From Planctomycetaceae bacterium (GTDB lineage: Bacteria > Planctomycetota > Planctomycetia > Pirellulales > Pirellulaceae), in the NCBI GenBank assembly GCA_007129635.1, contig SKVE01000356.1, forward strand, positions 1 through 8,439: a stretch of 8,439 bases of DNA, read 5' to 3'. This document shows positions 1 through 5,978 of the stretch, piece by piece. Every line of letters starts with the position of its first letter. Positions within the stretch are counted from its first letter, which is position 1. Position numbers and translations under genes: made by a program. Under the pieces are notes generated by a model. It was not told the DNA's origin and searched no databases. It saw nothing but the letters and a program-made list of their open reading frames with translations.

Positions 1-54
1 AACCTGATGTAAGTTCAGTTCGGCCGTTCTGCTCGGCAATCGGTTCGGCACATC

Positions 55-87
55 GTTTGCGGGATGTTTGCGGGATGTTTGCGGGAT
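55..87. repeat. Three perfect tandem copies of an 11-base unit
   Basis: The unit GTTTGCGGGAT occurs three times head to tail (55-65, 66-76, 77-87) with no mismatch and no spacer. It lies about 70 bases before the likely ATG of the site-2 protease gene. The unit length is close to one helical turn, so the copies would sit on the same DNA face, which would suit cooperative protein binding. Replication slippage is an equally simple origin. The copies are seen directly; any regulatory role is inference. Confidence 0.9.
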
Positions 88-157
88 CACGATCATAAAG
101 CGGGCGCGCCAAAAGTGCACCTAGGTCTTGGACACGAGAAAGCCAAATGGTGACGCG

Positions 158-1306
158 ATGTTTACGAAACGGTTCAAGCTGTTCAATCTGCTCGGGTTCC
201 CGATCTACGTGGACCTGAGTTGGTTTGTCATTGTGCTGTTGATCACCTGGTCACTGGCCACGAACCTCTTTCCTCATTGGTATGAGGACATTGACAATGC
301 CACGTACTGGTGGATGGGTTTGGCCGGTGCCGTCGGATTGTTTGTATCGATCCTGGCACATGAACTGGGCCACAGCGTTGTGGCGCGGCGGTTTGACATG
401 CCGGTACGCAGCATCACCCTGTTTATTTTTGGCGGGGTTGCCGAACTGAGTCAGGAACCGCCCAGTGCGAAAGCTGAATTTTTTGTCGCGATCGCCGGTC
501 CTATTGTTAGCGTCCTGGTGGGGATCGTCTGCTACGCCATGGCGATTGTCACGGAGGCCCATTTGGCGACACCGATCGTCGGTGTGCTCTGGTATCTGGG
601 CATCATCAACGGGGTGCTCGTCGTGTTCAATATGATCCCCGCGTTTCCCCTGGACGGTGGCAGAGTGCTGCGGTCGATCCTTTGGCATGTTCGAGGCAGC
701 CTCCGATGGTCCACTCGCATTACTTCCAGCATCGGTTCCGGATTCGGGCTGGTGCTGATTCTGCTGGGAGTCTTGAACTTCGTTGGCGGAAACATCGTCG
801 GCGGGATGTGGCAGTTTTTGATCGGGATGTTTCTGCGAGGCGCGGCACAAATGTCCTACCAGCAGGTGCTGGTCCGCCGAGCGTTGGAAGGCGAATCGAT
901 CGATCGATTCATGCAGACCAACGTCGTGACGGTCTCGCCGTCGACCACGATCCGCCAGCTTGTCGAAGATTACATCTATCGTTACCACTACAAGATGTTT
1001 CCCGTGACGGATCAGCAGCGGTTATTGGGATGTGTGACCACACGGGATGTCCAACAGGTTCCACAAGATCAGTGGGAACAACGGACGGTCGGCGAAGTTT
1101 TTGAGGCGTGTGCGAACGAAAACACCACCGAGCGCAGCGCCGACGCCATGCAGACGCTCTCCCGGATGAATCAAGGTAGCATCTCACGTCTGATGGTCGT
1201 CCAGAACGACCGTCTGGAAGGGATCGTGTCACTGAAGGATCTGTTGAAATTCATCGCGTTGAAAGTCGAATTGGAAGAAGATCATCCTGAATCTTTCCGG
1301 CGGTGA
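158..1306 (+). CDS. Site-2-type M50 zinc metalloprotease with C-terminal CBS pair
   Basis: This is a polytopic intramembrane protease of the M50 (site-2 protease, SpoIVFB/Rv2625c-like) family, 382 residues from this ATG. Hydrophobic segments lie near residues 14-31, 51-75, 107-132, 140-162 and 194-230. The zinc motif HELGH is at 68-72, and the third-ligand motif NMIPAFPLDGG (158-168) supplies Asp165. Two CBS domains follow at about 252-300 and 310-366; in this family they probably sense an adenine nucleotide or a similar ligand and gate the membrane domain. Such enzymes usually release membrane-held transcription or anti-sigma factors, but the substrate cannot be read here. An in-frame TTG at 128 would add ten residues; I prefer ATG 158 because family members begin just before the FKLFNLLGFPIYVD-type segment. 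Neither start has a strong ribosome site. The gene converges on the methyltransferase with a 23-base gap, and I see no clear hairpin terminator there. Confidence 0.95.
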   Translation: MFTKRFKLFNLLGFPIYVDLSWFVIVLLITWSLATNLFPHWYEDIDNATYWWMGLAGAVGLFVSILAHELGHSVVARRFDMPVRSITLFIFGGVAELSQEPPSAKAEFFVAIAGPIVSVLVGIVCYAMAIVTEAHLATPIVGVLWYLGIINGVLVVFNMIPAFPLDGGRVLRSILWHVRGSLRWSTRITSSIGSGFGLVLILLGVLNFVGGNIVGGMWQFLIGMFLRGAAQMSYQQVLVRRALEGESIDRFMQTNVVTVSPSTTIRQLVEDYIYRYHYKMFPVTDQQRLLGCVTTRDVQQVPQDQWEQRTVGEVFEACANENTTERSADAMQTLSRMNQGSISRLMVVQNDRLEGIVSLKDLLKFIALKVELEEDHPESFRR

Positions 1307-1329
1307 GGTCGAGATGGCTTGGAACCGGA

Positions 1330-1929
1330 TCATCCATTCACAACAGGCTTGGTCCATCGAAAGATCCGAAGCGGTGGAACATTCAAGTAGACCACTTCGA
1401 CATGGGGTGATGGAAAAAACGGACGCGCAAGTTGCTCGACACGCGTGCTGACCTGATACGCGAGAAAACGTCCGCCAACACGCAATTGAGAAGCGATGGC
1501 TTCCATGATCTCGCACGCGGAATCCTGGTCCATCGCCGAAAAAGGAATGCCGGAAACAACCGCATCCGGTGGATCTAAACCATAATCCTGAAGGGTTGCT
1601 TTCAACTGGACAGCGGTACCCAAGTGAGCAATCAAGCGGGGATCGTCCATACGACGCAGGTGCTGGTGAAACCGAGGGTTGATTTCGATGCTCAACAACC
1701 GCGCGTCCGGGCGCATGGCAGAAAGCAGTGCCCGAGTCGTCCCGCCCGTGCCCGCCCCCAACTCGACAATCGTGCGGGTTTGACCGATCTGAGCACCCTC
1801 GACGATCCGCTTCAGGACCACACGGGAACTGGGCACGACGCTCGCCACCTGCCTCGGATGACGCAGAAACTCCTGGACGAACAGCAGCCTGTCGCGCAAT
1901 CGGTCGCCTGTTCTGGATGGATGATTCAT
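1330..1929 (-). CDS. PmtA-like class I SAM-dependent methyltransferase
   Basis: A 199-residue Rossmann-fold methyltransferase resembling the phospholipid N-methyltransferase group (PmtA, COG3963). The N-terminal segment RDRLLFVQEFLRHPRQVASVVPSS (about 12-35) is typical of that group and probably contacts the membrane or lipid head group. Motif I is VELGAGTGG (55-63), followed by the acidic strand end SIEIN (80-84) and the motif IV-like SGIPFSAM (126-133). Family members methylate phosphatidylethanolamine on the way to phosphatidylcholine, but some relatives act on other substrates, so the substrate is an inference. ATG 1929 is chosen; TAGGAGT lies 13 bases upstream, a rather long spacing. An in-frame TTG at 1965 would add a short hydrophobic stretch. 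The gene diverges from the PLDc_N gene and converges on the M50 protease, placing it among membrane-related genes. Confidence 0.88.
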   Translation of the reverse strand: MNHPSRTGDRLRDRLLFVQEFLRHPRQVASVVPSSRVVLKRIVEGAQIGQTRTIVELGAGTGGTTRALLSAMRPDARLLSIEINPRFHQHLRRMDDPRLIAHLGTAVQLKATLQDYGLDPPDAVVSGIPFSAMDQDSACEIMEAIASQLRVGGRFLAYQVSTRVEQLARPFFPSPHVEVVYLNVPPLRIFRWTKPVVNG

Positions 1930-1991
1930 GATGTAAAAATAAACTCCTAACAGCAGGATCGTCAAGGGCAGACGGCTTGGTTGACATCGAC

Positions 1992-2021
1992 TTGGGAATT
2001 AGCTAGCTTCATCCTTATAAA
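1992..2021 (+). promoter_or_regulatory. Candidate sigma-70-type promoter of the PLDc_N gene
   Basis: TTGGGA (1992-1997, 4 of 6 to the -35 consensus) is separated by 18 bases from TATAAA (2016-2021, 5 of 6 to the -10 consensus). Transcription would begin near 2028, giving a leader of about 45 bases before ATG 2073. Consensus matching only; planctomycete promoters are poorly described. Confidence 0.4.
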
Positions 2022-2042
2022 TGACCAGCAACCGAATCTGGG

Positions 2043-2052
2043 AGGCATGCCT
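2043..2052. promoter_or_regulatory. Ten-base palindrome in the leader of the PLDc_N gene
   Basis: AGGCATGCCT is a perfect palindrome and extends to GGAGGCATGCCTTCC (2041-2055) with imperfect flanks. It lies between the predicted transcription start and the ribosome site AGGGGG (2061-2066), where a repressor or a small RNA hairpin could act. The palindrome is seen directly; an operator role is only a possibility, and a ten-base palindrome can arise by chance. Confidence 0.3.
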
Positions 2053-2072
2053 TCCGAAAAAGGGGGTTTAAG

Positions 2073-2261
2073 ATGATTGAATTGGGTGGTGGCATACTCG
2101 GGCTCATCTGGTTGCTGATCGTAATTTGGGCGATTATTCGCACCTCCCAGAGCGCCACCAGCACGCTGAGCAAAGTGCTTTGGATTTTGATCCTGCTGTT
2201 CTTTCCCTGCGTGGGCTTGGTTCTTTGGATTCTGCTAGGCCCCGGGCGGCAGGCGTTGTGA
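2073..2261 (+). CDS. Small two-helix membrane protein with PLDc_N domain
   Basis: A 62-residue protein made of two hydrophobic helices (about 5-23 and 35-55) joined by a short polar loop rich in Ser and Thr. The second half, ending in a Pro-Cys-Val-Gly turn, a Leu-Trp-Ile-Leu-Leu stretch and GPGR, matches the phospholipase D-nuclease N-terminal (PLDc_N) domain. In cardiolipin synthases and in many stand-alone small proteins this domain serves as a membrane anchor; it carries no HKD catalytic motif. The start is well supported by AGGGGG at 2061-2066, six bases before the ATG. Stand-alone PLDc_N proteins often accompany envelope-stress genes, which fits the convergent GlsB-family unit here. Its precise function is unknown. 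Confidence 0.86.
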   Translation: MIELGGGILGLIWLLIVIWAIIRTSQSATSTLSKVLWILILLFFPCVGLVLWILLGPGRQAL

Positions 2262-2306
2262 TGACCATTGCCATCCCTTTTCGATTCTGTCCGTCTTTGC
2301 CCAGGG

Positions 2307-2492
2307 CTACTGCTTGAATTTTGACGCGGCTTCGGCCAGCGCGTTGCTGAGCGAATCCCTCGCGGATTCCAGCCCCTCGCGCAATGTCACCCAGGCTTCT
2401 CCAGAGGCTTTGGATAGTTCGGACAGCCGGCTGTTGTTGTCCTCCAACTTGAGTTCCAGTTCCTGGATCTGCCGACGGAAGCTTTTGTTCAT
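2307..2492 (-). CDS. Small coiled-coil stress-type protein, possibly N-terminally frameshifted
   Basis: A 61-residue, almost wholly helical charged protein. The heptad-like segment IQELELKLEDNNSRLSEL (about 9-26) is followed by a conserved-looking tail with SGEAWVTLREGLESARDSL and ending in ALAEAASKFKQ. That tail resembles widespread small coiled-coil proteins of the sll1863 type, which are usually about 90-110 residues, so this copy is short. ATG 2492 is the only start in this frame, since an in-frame stop lies at 2544-2546 and no other start codon occurs between; it has no good ribosome site. A better-placed ATG at 2511, with AGGAA eight bases upstream, opens MDERKLDEQK in another frame, which looks like the missing start of the same protein. 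Downstream of and probably co-transcribed with the GlsB-family gene, whose stop is 34 bases upstream. Function unknown. Confidence 0.75.
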   Translation of the reverse strand: MNKSFRRQIQELELKLEDNNSRLSELSKASGEAWVTLREGLESARDSLSNALAEAASKFKQ

Positions 2493-2526
2493 CCAGTTTT
2501 CTTTCGTCCATCTGATTGGTTCCTGG

Positions 2527-2802
2527 TTACCTTCGTCTTCCGGTCAACAATGTGATCACTGCGACAAATAGGGCCGACCCGATAATCGACCAGACAATGG
2601 GAAAGTCGCTGCCGGCGATTTGCAACATCAGCGGTTCGGGTAAGCCCAGCGTGTTCTTCAGCCAGTATCCCAGTACGGCGCCGATGAATCCCAACGCCAT
2701 CGCCACCAGACACCCGCCTCGTGAAAACCCGACGATACCTTGTCCCAAACTGCCGCAGATGGCAGCGACGATGGCGAGTATCAGAAAATCGATCAGCGTC
2801 AT
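2527..2802 (-). CDS. GlsB/YeaQ/YmgE-family stress membrane protein
   Basis: A 91-residue inner-membrane protein of the GlsB/YeaQ/YmgE family (Pfam Transglyc_assoc). Three hydrophobic helices lie near 5-25, 30-50 and 68-87. The family's glycine pattern is visible in SLGQGIVGFSRGG (18-30) and GFIGAVLGYWL (38-48), and the C-terminus is the basic GRRR. Family members are induced by envelope, acid or general stress, but no biochemical activity is firmly established. ATG 2802 has an excellent ribosome site, GGAGGT, five bases upstream (complement of 2808-2813), so upstream in-frame starts are unlikely. The coiled-coil gene follows with a short gap, suggesting a two-gene operon, and the -35/-10 pair at 2855-2883 is a good candidate promoter. 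Confidence 0.92.
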   Translation of the reverse strand: MTLIDFLILAIVAAICGSLGQGIVGFSRGGCLVAMALGFIGAVLGYWLKNTLGLPEPLMLQIAGSDFPIVWSIIGSALFVAVITLLTGRRR

Positions 2803-2854
2803 CAGAGACCTCCAAGTCGGCACGCGTGGCAAAACGTAAGCCATTGATCTCACC

Positions 2855-2883
2855 ATCCTACGCGAAAGCAGTCGTCATGCCAA
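2855..2883 (-). promoter_or_regulatory. Candidate sigma-70-type promoter of the GlsB-family unit
   Basis: On the minus strand TTGGCA (complement of 2878-2883, 5 of 6 to consensus) is followed after exactly 17 bases by TAGGAT (complement of 2855-2860, 4 of 6). Transcription would start near 2848, about 45 bases before ATG 2802. Spacing and position are right; support is by consensus only. Confidence 0.45.
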
Positions 2884-3036
2884 CCAGCACGAGGGTGAGC
2901 AGCCGACCATGTATTGCTTGGTGAAATCAGCGTACGGGGGTGCCCAGCCCTCGTCGGGCACACGATGAATCGTGAACGCCAACGAAAACGACTCCTGGCC
3001 CGGTGCTGCAAGACGGCTCGTTGTTTGACTGACTTG

Positions 3037-3065
3037 TTGCACGACACCTAGTTGTGGTGGATAAT
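3037..3065 (+). promoter_or_regulatory. Weak candidate promoter for the DUF1080 gene
   Basis: GATAAT (3060-3065) matches the -10 consensus at 5 of 6 positions and lies 17 bases after TTGCAC (3037-3042, 3 of 6 to the -35 consensus). It would give a leader of roughly 130 bases that includes the inverted repeat at 3133-3174. Tentative. Confidence 0.28.
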
Positions 3066-3132
3066 CAGTCTTTTACCGATTCGGGATCGTTCAGGGCGGA
3101 AATCGGACCGAAAGTGACAATGCGGCGCCGGA

Positions 3133-3174
3133 TCGTGCTCGAGAGTTCGATAGTTGGGGCGTGAGCGAGCACGA
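3133..3174. repeat. Nine-base perfect inverted repeat before the DUF1080 gene
   Basis: TCGTGCTCG (3133-3141) is the reverse complement of CGAGCACGA (3166-3174), with 24 bases between. It ends about 30 bases before the DUF1080 start codon, just ahead of the ribosome site GGAG (3193-3196). It could be a two-half-site operator or a leader hairpin. The repeat is seen directly; its role is inference. Confidence 0.6.
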
Positions 3175-3204
3175 GGAGCGAAACAACCACCCGGAGATTG
3201 AACA

Positions 3205-3936
3205 ATGAACCATTGGCTGATGACGACCGTTACCTTCTTTATTCTGAGCTTGGTGAGCCTTTTCCCAACGGTCGCGGAATCGGCCGATCCGCAGTGGACG
3301 AAGCTCTTCGACGGAAAAACGCTGAACGGATGGCATGTCCAATGCGTCCCGGCCGACCGGGACAAGACTTTCTGGAACGTCCAAGACGGCGCGATCGTCT
3401 GCGACTCGATGGACAGCACCGACCACGACTATGTATGGCTGCTGACCGACCAGGAATACGACGACTTCGAACTGCGGATGAAGGTCAGGTCGTATGCCGA
3501 TTCGCCCGGCAATTCCGGCATTCAGGTGCGTTCCCGCTACGACGATCAGGCCCAGTGGTTGGACGGTCCCCAGGTCGACATCCATCCGCCGGGCGGCTGG
3601 CGATCCGGGCTGATCTACGACGAGACGCGCGGCCACAAGCGTTGGATCTTCCCGTCGCTGGAGAGCTGGGCGATCAAGCCCGCTCAGGGCCCCACGCAGT
3701 GGAAATGGAACCGGGACGGCTGGAACGACGTGTACATCCGATGCCAGGGTACGAGGATTCTTACCAAGATCAACGGTCTGACCATCGCCGACTACGACGG
3801 CGACGGCGTGTTGGACGACCAGTGGCACGAGAAATACAACGTGGGGATGAAAGGACACATCGCGTTGCAACTCCACAGAAGTGATCGTCTGCTCATCGCC
3901 TTCAAAGACATCTACCTTCGATCGCTTAACGATTGA
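3205..3936 (+). CDS. Secreted DUF1080 (3-keto-disaccharide hydrolase) protein
   Basis: A 243-residue exported protein consisting of one DUF1080 domain, a concanavalin-like jelly-roll fold now called 3-keto-disaccharide hydrolase; characterised relatives cleave 3-keto-glycosides after sugar oxidation. Residues 1-27 form a hydrophobic signal peptide, with likely cleavage after Ala27, although it lacks a lysine or arginine near the N-terminus. Family signatures run in order: LFDGKTLNGW (34-43), NSGIQVR (103-109), GPQVDI (121-126), a loop GDGVLDD (199-205), NVGMKGHIALQLH (212-224) and IAFKDIYLR (231-239). The mature protein would act in the periplasm or outside. Start supported by GGAG eight bases before the ATG. 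No cytochrome or sulfatase domain is attached and no sugar genes are adjacent, so it looks like a single-gene unit. The exact glycan substrate cannot be told. Confidence 0.95.
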   Translation: MNHWLMTTVTFFILSLVSLFPTVAESADPQWTKLFDGKTLNGWHVQCVPADRDKTFWNVQDGAIVCDSMDSTDHDYVWLLTDQEYDDFELRMKVRSYADSPGNSGIQVRSRYDDQAQWLDGPQVDIHPPGGWRSGLIYDETRGHKRWIFPSLESWAIKPAQGPTQWKWNRDGWNDVYIRCQGTRILTKINGLTIADYDGDGVLDDQWHEKYNVGMKGHIALQLHRSDRLLIAFKDIYLRSLND

Positions 3937-4510
3937 CGATCTGCTCGCCTATGTTCCAGCCGCAGACGACCGCGCTGCGGTTCGCCTTCCGCGCGGTGAA
4001 ATTCAATCGGCCCTGGATGTCGTATCGGCGGCACGAATCGCGGCAGCTTTACGACCAGATCTGCCGCGATCTTGGCTTCTGGCGCGAGTCCCTGGACATG
4101 ATGGCAGTGTAGAGGCCTCGATGTGGCGCGACTTGGTGTGGGATTACAAGCGATACTTTGGCCACAGCACCTCCAAGAGATGATGGCGCAAAAAGTGGAT
4201 GGCACAAAAAAGGCCAGATCCGTCAGCGCGAGCAAATCGCGCGCGATCGGGCCGTCCAACGACCCCTGCGGCCGTCGATCTGGCGACGGGTCAGCAGCAT
4301 CGACCGTATTGCTGAGCTGTGATACGGCGGGCCCTCAATCCTGGGACTCAGATCAGTGAGCGGCAAACGTCGCGATTTATTGGGTGTCGGGCAAGATGAA
4401 ACGCCCCCGTCTTCCTTCGAAGCGGATTCGGCCGTCTGGTGCAAGGGGCGGGAAACAACTAAACTACGTTGCTTGTTATTTCACTCCTGCAAACCGGACG
4501 CGAGGTGCCC
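3937..4510. other. About 570 bases without a convincing gene; possible decayed coding sequence
   Basis: No frame here gives a recognisable protein with a ribosome site. The most gene-like piece is ATG 3951 to TAG 4112 (+), a 53-residue basic, helical sequence beginning MFQPQTTALRFAFRAVKFN and containing CRDLGFWRESLDMM; it has GC-rich third positions but no ribosome site. Downstream, other frames continue with similar-looking short stretches (MWRDLVWDYKRYFGHSTSKR ending at 4183; WHKKGQIRQREQIARDR near 4199-4250), broken by stops. Also present are an imperfect tandem duplication of ATGGC(G/A)CAAAAA (4183-4213) and a 12-base palindrome, ATCGCGCGCGAT (4236-4247). I do not recognise the fragments. 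Confidence 0.35.
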
Positions 4511-5956
4511 GTGATCGTTCGACTGTCTGATGGAAGATTGTTGCCTATCGAAATGTACAAAGTCCGCATCGTCCAAAAGACGACGCTCCCCCCAATCAGC
4601 CAGCGGCTGAATGCCATTGAGGAGGCGGGGTACAATACGTTCCTGCTGTGGACAAAGGATATCTTTATCGACATGCTGACCGACAGCGGTACCAACGCGA
4701 TGAGCGACAACCAGTTGGCGGCGATGATGGTTTCGGACGACGCGTACGCTGGCGGCGAGAGCTATCGCAGGCTGGGCGATGCGGTCAAGGATGTCTTGGG
4801 ATTCGACTATTACGTTCCGGCTCATCAGGGCCGAGCCGCCGAGCATCTGCTGGCGAAAATCTTCTGCCGACCGGGCACCGTGGTGCCGATGAATTACCAC
4901 TTCACGACCACCAAAGCGCACTTCGAGATGGGCGGAGCGCGGGTATTGGAAATCTTCTATGATGACGCGATGGAGACGACCAGCGACAATCCCTTCAAGG
5001 GCAATATCGACCTGGACAAGCTCAAGGGGGTAATCGAGCGTTACGGCGCAGAGAACATCCCGTTCGTGCGGTTGGAAGCTACCACGAATTTGATCGGCGG
5101 ACAGCCATTCTCCATGGCGAATCTGCGGGGCGTTCATGAAATGGTGGCACCACACAAGATCCCCGTCGTGATCGACGCCAGCCTGATTTCGGAAAACGCC
5201 TACTTCATCAAGTGCCGCGAGCAAGGCTATCAGGACACGTCGATCGAGGATATCGTCAAGGAGATGATGTCGCTGTGCGATCTGGTCTACCTCTCGGGAC
5301 GCAAAAGCACCTGTGTTCGCGGTGGGCTGCTAGCGACGAATAACATCGAGTACTTCAACGAGCTGAAGGCCTGGTTGCCGGTTTACGAAGGCTTCATCAC
5401 TTACGGTGGCATGTCCAGTAAGGAGATCGAGGCGATGGCGGTCGGCTTGCGGGAGATGGTGGATCTGGACGTCGCCAGCAGTTCGGCGGATTTGATCAAG
5501 GATTTTGTCGACAAAATGGTGGCTCGCGGATTGCCCGCGGTCACTCCGGCCGGCGGCTTGGCCGGTCATGTCGATGCGATGAAGTTCCTCACGCATCTGC
5601 CCCAGGAGCAGTATCCGGCCGGTGCCTTGGCCGCGGCGCTGTATCTGGTGTCCGGCGTCCGCAGCATGGAACGCGGAACGATCTCGATGGACCGCGACGA
5701 GCAGGGCAACGATGTGCTGTCTGATCTGGAACTGTGCCGCATGGCCGTTCCGCGCCGGGTGTATACGATGTCGCACGTCGATTACGTGGTGGATCGGCTG
5801 GGCTGGTTACACGACCACCGCGAACTGGTCGGTGGTCTGGAGTTTTACGAGGAGCCGCCGGTATTGCGGTTCTTTACCGGCAAGCTCCGAGCTTTGGACG
5901 ACTGGGGCACGAAATTGGCCGCTGCATTCGAGGCCGATTTCGGCCCGAACGTTTAA
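4511..5956 (+). CDS. PLP beta-eliminating lyase, tyrosine phenol-lyase type (tryptophanase family)
   Basis: A fold-type I PLP enzyme of the tryptophanase/tyrosine phenol-lyase family, which splits tyrosine or tryptophan into phenol or indole, pyruvate and ammonia. From GTG 4511 (GAGG five bases upstream) it has 481 residues; TTG 4538/4541 or TTG 4469 are alternatives. Visible sites, by hand alignment with Citrobacter tyrosine phenol-lyase: Tyr79 (Tyr71), Arg108 in HQGR (Arg100), Asn193 (Asn185), Asp222 holding the PLP ring nitrogen (Asp214), Schiff-base Lys265 (Lys257), Arg410 for the substrate carboxylate (Arg404). The specificity positions are of the phenol-lyase kind: Thr132 (Thr124), Arg388 (Arg381) and Phe454 (Phe448), where tryptophanase has Asp, Val/Ile and His. 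Odd points: Arg217 is Leu225, His343 is Leu350, Lys256 is Arg264, and the C-terminus is about 20 residues longer. Automatic annotation would probably say tryptophanase. It has no permease or leader peptide gene beside it. Confidence 0.94.
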   Translation: MIVRLSDGRLLPIEMYKVRIVQKTTLPPISQRLNAIEEAGYNTFLLWTKDIFIDMLTDSGTNAMSDNQLAAMMVSDDAYAGGESYRRLGDAVKDVLGFDYYVPAHQGRAAEHLLAKIFCRPGTVVPMNYHFTTTKAHFEMGGARVLEIFYDDAMETTSDNPFKGNIDLDKLKGVIERYGAENIPFVRLEATTNLIGGQPFSMANLRGVHEMVAPHKIPVVIDASLISENAYFIKCREQGYQDTSIEDIVKEMMSLCDLVYLSGRKSTCVRGGLLATNNIEYFNELKAWLPVYEGFITYGGMSSKEIEAMAVGLREMVDLDVASSSADLIKDFVDKMVARGLPAVTPAGGLAGHVDAMKFLTHLPQEQYPAGALAAALYLVSGVRSMERGTISMDRDEQGNDVLSDLELCRMAVPRRVYTMSHVDYVVDRLGWLHDHRELVGGLEFYEEPPVLRFFTGKLRALDDWGTKLAAAFEADFGPNV

Positions 5957-5978
5957 GGTCCCGCCACCGGATGACCGT

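Larger units (their letters stand above)
2857..3204. other. Divergent intergenic region, no gene seen
   Basis: This stretch separates the minus-strand GlsB-family unit from the plus-strand DUF1080 gene. Its open frames are short, lack ribosome sites and show no recognisable motif. It holds the promoter described above, two adjacent small inverted repeats (GTGCCC/GGGCAC at 2940-2945 and 2956-2961; CACGAT/ATCGTG at 2961-2966 and 2969-2974), a weak plus-strand promoter candidate and a nine-base inverted repeat before the DUF1080 gene. Confidence 0.6.

Noticed and set aside
55..87. CRISPR-like repeat
   Set aside because: The copies are only 11 bases and have no spacers, and there are no cas genes.
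251..988. Long minus-strand open frame opposite the M50 protease gene
   Set aside because: It is Asp/His/Arg-rich low-complexity sequence without a recognisable domain and is fully explained as an antisense shadow of a gene with clear motifs.
1307..1329. Intrinsic terminator between the M50 and methyltransferase genes
   Set aside because: No hairpin with a following T run is visible on either strand in the gap or just beyond it.
1981..1986. Perfect TTGACA as a -35 box for the PLDc_N gene
   Set aside because: The best -10 (TATAAA at 2016) is 29 bases away, too far, and the sequence at 17 bases is a poor match. The TTGGGA/TATAAA pair fits better.
2073..2802. Toxin-antitoxin pair among the small genes
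   Set aside because: The proteins match membrane-stress families (PLDc_N, GlsB) and a coiled-coil type; the genes are convergent and no toxin fold is visible.
2983..2995. Thirteen-base match CGAAAACGACTCC shared with 8199-8211
   Set aside because: About one shared 13-mer pair is expected by chance in a window of this size, and the surrounding sequences do not match.
3400..3822. EF-hand-like calcium loop D-Y-D-G-D-G-V-L-D in the DUF1080 protein as a new feature
   Set aside because: The residues 196-204 fit a DxDxDG pattern, but many DUF1080 proteins carry a similar GVLDD loop at this place, so calcium binding is not supported by sequence alone.
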